In this document: positions 6,577 through 8,925 of the stretch, in pieces | Position numbering within the stretch: the first letter of the stretch is position 1 | How the letters are laid out: the number at the start of each line of letters is the position of its first letter | Notes under the pieces: model-generated | The model's database searches: none | What the model was told of the DNA's origin: nothing | Seen by the model: only the letters and a program-made list of their open reading frames with translations | NCBI GenBank assembly: GCA_900549215.1 | Contig: URNJ01000066.1 | Coordinates: 1-8,925 of the forward strand | Reading direction: 5' to 3' | Length of the DNA: 8,925 nucleotides | From: an uncultured Collinsella sp. | GTDB lineage: Bacteria > Actinomycetota > Coriobacteriia > Coriobacteriales > Coriobacteriaceae | Made by a program: the position numbers and the translations under genes

Positions 6577-7299
6577 ATGAATGTAGAAACTGCGCAGCGG
6601 CTCGCCGACCTTCGCCGCAGCAAAGGCTTTAGCCAAGAAGGGCTGGCGCGAAAGCTGGGGCTGTCGCGCCAGGCGGTCAGCAAATGGGAGCGCGCGGAGA
6701 GCTCGCCCGATACCGAGAACCTGATCTCGCTCGCCAAGCTTTATGGCGTGAGTCTGGACGAGCTGCTCAATCCGAGCGACGAGATCGAGGACGATATCGA
6801 GTTTGAGAACGAGGACCGCGCCCGCCAGCGCGAGGCCGAGGCGGCAGAGCGCGCTCGCACCCATGAGGCGGCGGGGCGCGCCACCGAAGCGGCAACGCAG
6901 GCGAGTGATGCCGCGGCTAAGGCGGCACAGGCGGCAAGCTGGAGTGCACAGGCCGCCAACGCTGCTACGGCGCAGGCGACGAGTGGCCACGCAGTTGGCT
7001 CGACTCCGGTGAAGGGCCCCTTCCAGTCGTTCCCGTATTGGGCCGTGTGCTGGCTGCTGTTCTTTTTGCTGATGTTCCTGGTTGGTGCCAGCCCTTTTCC
7101 CGCACTGATCTTCTTTACGATTCCCATCTATCACTGGGTGGCGCGTGCGCTCGATGGCGATTGGGCGCGCGGGGATATCCAGGTTGGTCCGGCGCCGGTG
7201 GCGGTCAAGGCCCAGGGGAAGGATACTTCTGCGGAACCTGATGCTGACGTGGCTACCGCAGCCACCGCTGAGCCGTGTGCCAAAGAGGGTGACGAATGA
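6577..7299 (+). CDS. XRE-family HTH regulator with C-terminal membrane segments
   Basis: A 240-residue protein. Residues 5-62 form a Cro/C1-type helix-turn-helix; the recognition part is SQEGLARKLGLSRQAVSKWERAES (19-42), followed by the usual DTENLISLAKLYGVSLDELL. Residues 68-92 are acidic then charged. Residues 86-135 are an Ala-rich, Glu/Gln-containing helix likely to form a stalk or coiled coil. Two hydrophobic segments (about 154-171 and 173-188) probably insert in the membrane, and a Pro/Ala-rich polar tail ends the chain. The ATG has AGGAGG four bases upstream (6567-6572). The stop overlaps the start of the DUF4097 gene (ATGA), so the two are co-transcribed and translationally coupled. 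A membrane-held DNA-binding protein next to an envelope protein suggests that it senses the cell surface and controls its own operon; this is inference. Confidence 0.88.
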   Translation: MNVETAQRLADLRRSKGFSQEGLARKLGLSRQAVSKWERAESSPDTENLISLAKLYGVSLDELLNPSDEIEDDIEFENEDRARQREAEAAERARTHEAAGRATEAATQASDAAAKAAQAASWSAQAANAATAQATSGHAVGSTPVKGPFQSFPYWAVCWLLFFLLMFLVGASPFPALIFFTIPIYHWVARALDGDWARGDIQVGPAPVAVKAQGKDTSAEPDADVATAATAEPCAKEGDE

Positions 7300-8195
7300 T
7301 GAAGCTTTCGCATGAATCCAGGCTGCGTCTGGGCGTTGGCATCGGAGCGTTTGTGCTCATCATCGGGCTTGTTTTTGGCATTTCACGGACTTTGATTCAT
7401 TATGATGGCCCGTGGGATCTCGACGATGTCGTATCCGGCTTGTCTGGTATGGACGATGCGGTTGACGAGGACAATCTCTTGGACGACGGCAGCTATTCCG
7501 CTCGGCCTCAGCAACTTTCGAGCGAAACGTTTGATGCCGACGCGTTCACATCGCTTGACCTGGATGTGACGTCGGGCACGGTCGAGGTCAAACACGTCTC
7601 CGGCGGGCCGGTGCGCGTAATTGAAAGCGGTCGCGTGGCAACGGGGACCGTTGCCTTCGATGCGGCAACCCAGAACCTGGCCGAAATCAAGGGCTCTACG
7701 CTCAAGATTCGCCAGTTCGATTGCGATGACGAGCGCGCCATTGACCGCACGGTTACCGTCGAACTGCCGCGCGAAGTTGCCGATAACCTGGTCGGCATTA
7801 CGGCGAAGGTGGGATCGGGTGATCTGACGGTCGCGGGCATTGCGTGCCATGACCTCAACCTGACTTTGGACTCGGGAGATGTTGAGTTTACTGGCACCGT
7901 GACCGATACCCTGAATGCCGAGGTCGGTTCGGGCGATGTGACGTTCGAGCTCTATCAGGCCCCCGCGAAGTCGATGGACGTGAGTGTGGGCTCGGGCGAC
8001 GTGGAGATAGCGGTTCCGAACTCAACGGGCTTTAAGGCGAGCCTAACTGTGGGCAGCGGTGACTTCGAGAGCGATTTCCTTCCGCTTGGCTACGACGGCG
8101 AGACCATATTGAATCATGAATTCGACAACGGTGATAAGTCTGCCACGTATCGTTTTAAGGTCGGTTCGGGCGACATGTCGTTTGATCCGGAGTGA
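7296..8195 (+). CDS. Membrane-anchored DUF4097 beta-repeat protein
   Basis: A 299-residue protein with a short basic N-terminus, a single hydrophobic segment at about 12-30 (signal anchor), an acidic linker (about 38-66) and an extracytoplasmic domain from about 75 on. That domain fits DUF4097, a family of beta-strand repeats also found in LiaG-type envelope-stress proteins. Six Ser-Gly-Asp turns, mostly in the form V-G-S-G-D followed by alternating hydrophobic residues, begin at 174, 193, 212, 233, 254 and 291. Their spacing of 19-21 residues (37 for the last) implies a stacked beta solenoid. A related T-S-G-T turn is at 92-95. The start at 7296 overlaps the stop of the regulator gene, with GAGGG six bases upstream; the next codon is also ATG, so the exact start could be 7299. 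Only two cysteines are visible in the outer domain (143, 184). Its binding partner is unknown; a surface or adhesin-like role is a family-level guess. Confidence 0.85.
   Translation: MMKLSHESRLRLGVGIGAFVLIIGLVFGISRTLIHYDGPWDLDDVVSGLSGMDDAVDEDNLLDDGSYSARPQQLSSETFDADAFTSLDLDVTSGTVEVKHVSGGPVRVIESGRVATGTVAFDAATQNLAEIKGSTLKIRQFDCDDERAIDRTVTVELPREVADNLVGITAKVGSGDLTVAGIACHDLNLTLDSGDVEFTGTVTDTLNAEVGSGDVTFELYQAPAKSMDVSVGSGDVEIAVPNSTGFKASLTVGSGDFESDFLPLGYDGETILNHEFDNGDKSATYRFKVGSGDMSFDPE
7809..8180 (+). repeat. In-gene Ser-Gly-Asp beta-turn repeats of the DUF4097 protein
   Basis: Six coding units centred on TCGGG(C/T)GA(T/C)-like words occur in the same frame. At the DNA level GTCGGTTCGGGCGA recurs exactly at the third and sixth units, while the others vary at third codon positions. 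The repeat is therefore kept mainly at the protein level and is an old duplication, not a fresh tandem expansion. Confidence 0.7.
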
Positions 8196-8218
8196 CGACG
8201 GCGGGCTAAGTCCGCAAA

Positions 8219-8234
8219 CTTAGATGCTTAGATG
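8219..8234. repeat. Two tandem copies of an 8-bp word
   Basis: CTTAGATG occurs twice head to tail just after the DUF4097 stop codon. Two copies are too few to assign a role; chance or slippage is possible. Confidence 0.4.
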
Positions 8235-8246
8235 CGCTGTTTGATG

Positions 8247-8280
8247 AAGGCGTCGGGGCCGCGGTCGGCTTCGGCGCCTT
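8247..8280 (+). terminator. Hairpin terminator after the regulator/DUF4097 operon
   Basis: AAGGCG (8247-8252) pairs with CGCCTT (8275-8280), and the pairing continues inward to 15 pairs (three of them G-U) with a four-base CGGT loop. It is followed by the moderately T-rich TGCCTTTA. It lies 51 bases after the stop and ends 18 bases before the next ATG, so it probably ends the operon and insulates the Elp3-like gene. The weak T-tract keeps this from being certain. Confidence 0.55.
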
Positions 8281-8286
8281 TGCCTT

Positions 8287-8292
8287 TACAAT
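8287..8292 (+). promoter_or_regulatory. Likely -10 element for a leaderless Elp3-like transcript
   Basis: TACAAT matches the -10 consensus at five of six positions and ends seven bases before the ATG at 8299, so transcription would begin at or next to the start codon. No ribosome site is present (only GGGG, two bases before the ATG). Leaderless genes are common in Actinobacteria. The -35 region falls inside the preceding terminator hairpin and is poor. Confidence 0.5.
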
Positions 8293-8298
8293 GGGGAC

Positions 8299-8925
8299 AT
8301 GGAACAGATTATCTTGAACATACTCGACGCTCTGCGTCGCGGTGAGACCGTGGACGACAAAGCGCTCGTCAAACTGATACATGCTGAGGCGCGCCGCGAG
8401 GGCGCCGATAAGCGCGATTTGGCCAAGCGTCGCCTGCTGCCGTTTTACCAGCGGGTGAAGCGCGAGGAACCGGCGCGTTGGGCGGCATGGAATGTCAATT
8501 CCGAGCTGGAGCGTCAGCTGCTGCAGGTGCTTCGCATGAAGCCTCGTCGCACGGCTTCGGGCGTGGCGACCATTACCGTTATCACCAAGCCGTGGCCGTG
8601 CTCGGGCGATTGCCTGTTTTGCCCCAACGATCTGCGCATGCCTAAAAGCTATCTGCATGCCGAGCCGGCGTGCGCCCGTGCGGAGCAAAACTGCTTCGAC
8701 CCGTATCTGCAGGTGAGTGCCCGTTTGACGGCGCTTTCGCAAATGGGGCATGCGACCGATAAGATCGAGCTCATTGTGCTCGGCGGTACCTGGAGCGACT
8801 ATCCGCAAGGGTATCAAACGTGGTTTATGTCGGAGCTTTTCCGTGCGCTCAATGACGATGCCGTCGCCGGCGTGGCGGCAAACCCCATGTTGGCGCGTCC
8901 GGGCATCAGCCGTGCCGAGGCGGGG
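8299..8925 (+). CDS. Elp3-family radical SAM enzyme (3' partial)
   Basis: The frame from ATG 8299 stays open to the window end, giving 209 N-terminal residues. Elp3 enzymes combine a radical SAM domain with a C-terminal GNAT domain and add a carboxymethyl-type group to U34 in the tRNA anticodon. The GNAT part would lie beyond the window. Residues 1-80 correspond to the helical N-terminal RNA-binding region. The block RTASGVATITVITKPWPC (84-101) matches the family's R-T-x-SGVA...T-K-P-x-P-C. The iron-sulfur cysteines are C101, C105 and C108. SYLHAEP...QNCFDPYLQV (117-139) and DKIELIVLGGTW (154-165) match the family's SYxxxEP, FDPYxQV and DKVELIxxGGTF. The cysteine spacing C-x3-C-x2-C differs from the C-x4-C-x2-C and C-x9-C-x2-C forms I recall for other Elp3 proteins. 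Which base it modifies is inferred from the family. No ribosome site precedes the ATG, consistent with a leaderless start. Confidence 0.87.
   Translation, partial: MEQIILNILDALRRGETVDDKALVKLIHAEARREGADKRDLAKRRLLPFYQRVKREEPARWAAWNVNSELERQLLQVLRMKPRRTASGVATITVITKPWPCSGDCLFCPNDLRMPKSYLHAEPACARAEQNCFDPYLQVSARLTALSQMGHATDKIELIVLGGTWSDYPQGYQTWFMSELFRALNDDAVAGVAANPMLARPGISRAEAG

Noticed and set aside
6310..7134. Upstream in-frame extension of the - strand methyltransferase to about 565 codons
   Set aside because: The extension runs antisense through the HTH domain of the regulator gene, has no ribosome site, and a strong GGAGGGAG site marks the GTG at 6309.
8206..8817. A 203-codon open frame on the - strand
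   Set aside because: It is antisense to the Elp3-like gene, whose family motifs are clear on the + strand.

Overview
The window (about 60% G+C, estimated by eye) looks like chromosomal DNA of a Coriobacteriia-type actinobacterium, most likely Collinsella or a close relative. The clues are the helicase of the DUF3516 type, good Shine-Dalgarno sites, GC-rich codon use, and the gene styles. This assignment is an inference from recognition, not from a search. I see no rRNA, tRNA, CRISPR array, insertion sequence or phage gene. It is an ordinary gene-dense core or semi-core region with seven protein genes, two of them cut by the window edges.

Left part (1-1618, + strand): the C-terminal 538 residues of a long coiled-coil protein ending in a DUF2130 domain, cut at its 5' end. 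It converges on the next gene across a strong hairpin (1638-1675) that can terminate transcription from both sides.

Middle part (1698-6309, - strand), in transcription order: a Trm9/ALKBH8-like SAM-dependent methyltransferase (starting at a GTG at 6309), then a rho-independent terminator, then a TrmB-like tRNA (guanine-N7)-methyltransferase, then an 893-residue Ski2-like DEAD/DEAH helicase with a DUF3516 C-terminal half. The theme is RNA modification and RNA handling.

Right part (6577-8925, + strand): a divergent regulatory region of 267 bases holds inverted repeats. It is followed by a two-gene operon with ATGA overlap: an XRE-type DNA-binding protein with a membrane-spanning C-terminal region, and a membrane-anchored DUF4097 protein carrying six Ser-Gly-Asp repeats. 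After a hairpin terminator comes the N-terminal 209 residues of an Elp3-family radical SAM enzyme, which runs off the window and appears to have a leaderless start.

The most interesting point is that an Elp3 homologue (which makes the cm5U34 base in tRNA) and a Trm9/ALKBH8-like methyltransferase (whose eukaryotic relatives methylate cm5U to mcm5U) lie about 2 kb apart, with a TrmB-like tRNA methyltransferase next door. This may mark a bacterial wobble-uridine modification pathway. The second point is the membrane XRE regulator / DUF4097 pair, which looks like a small envelope-sensing module.
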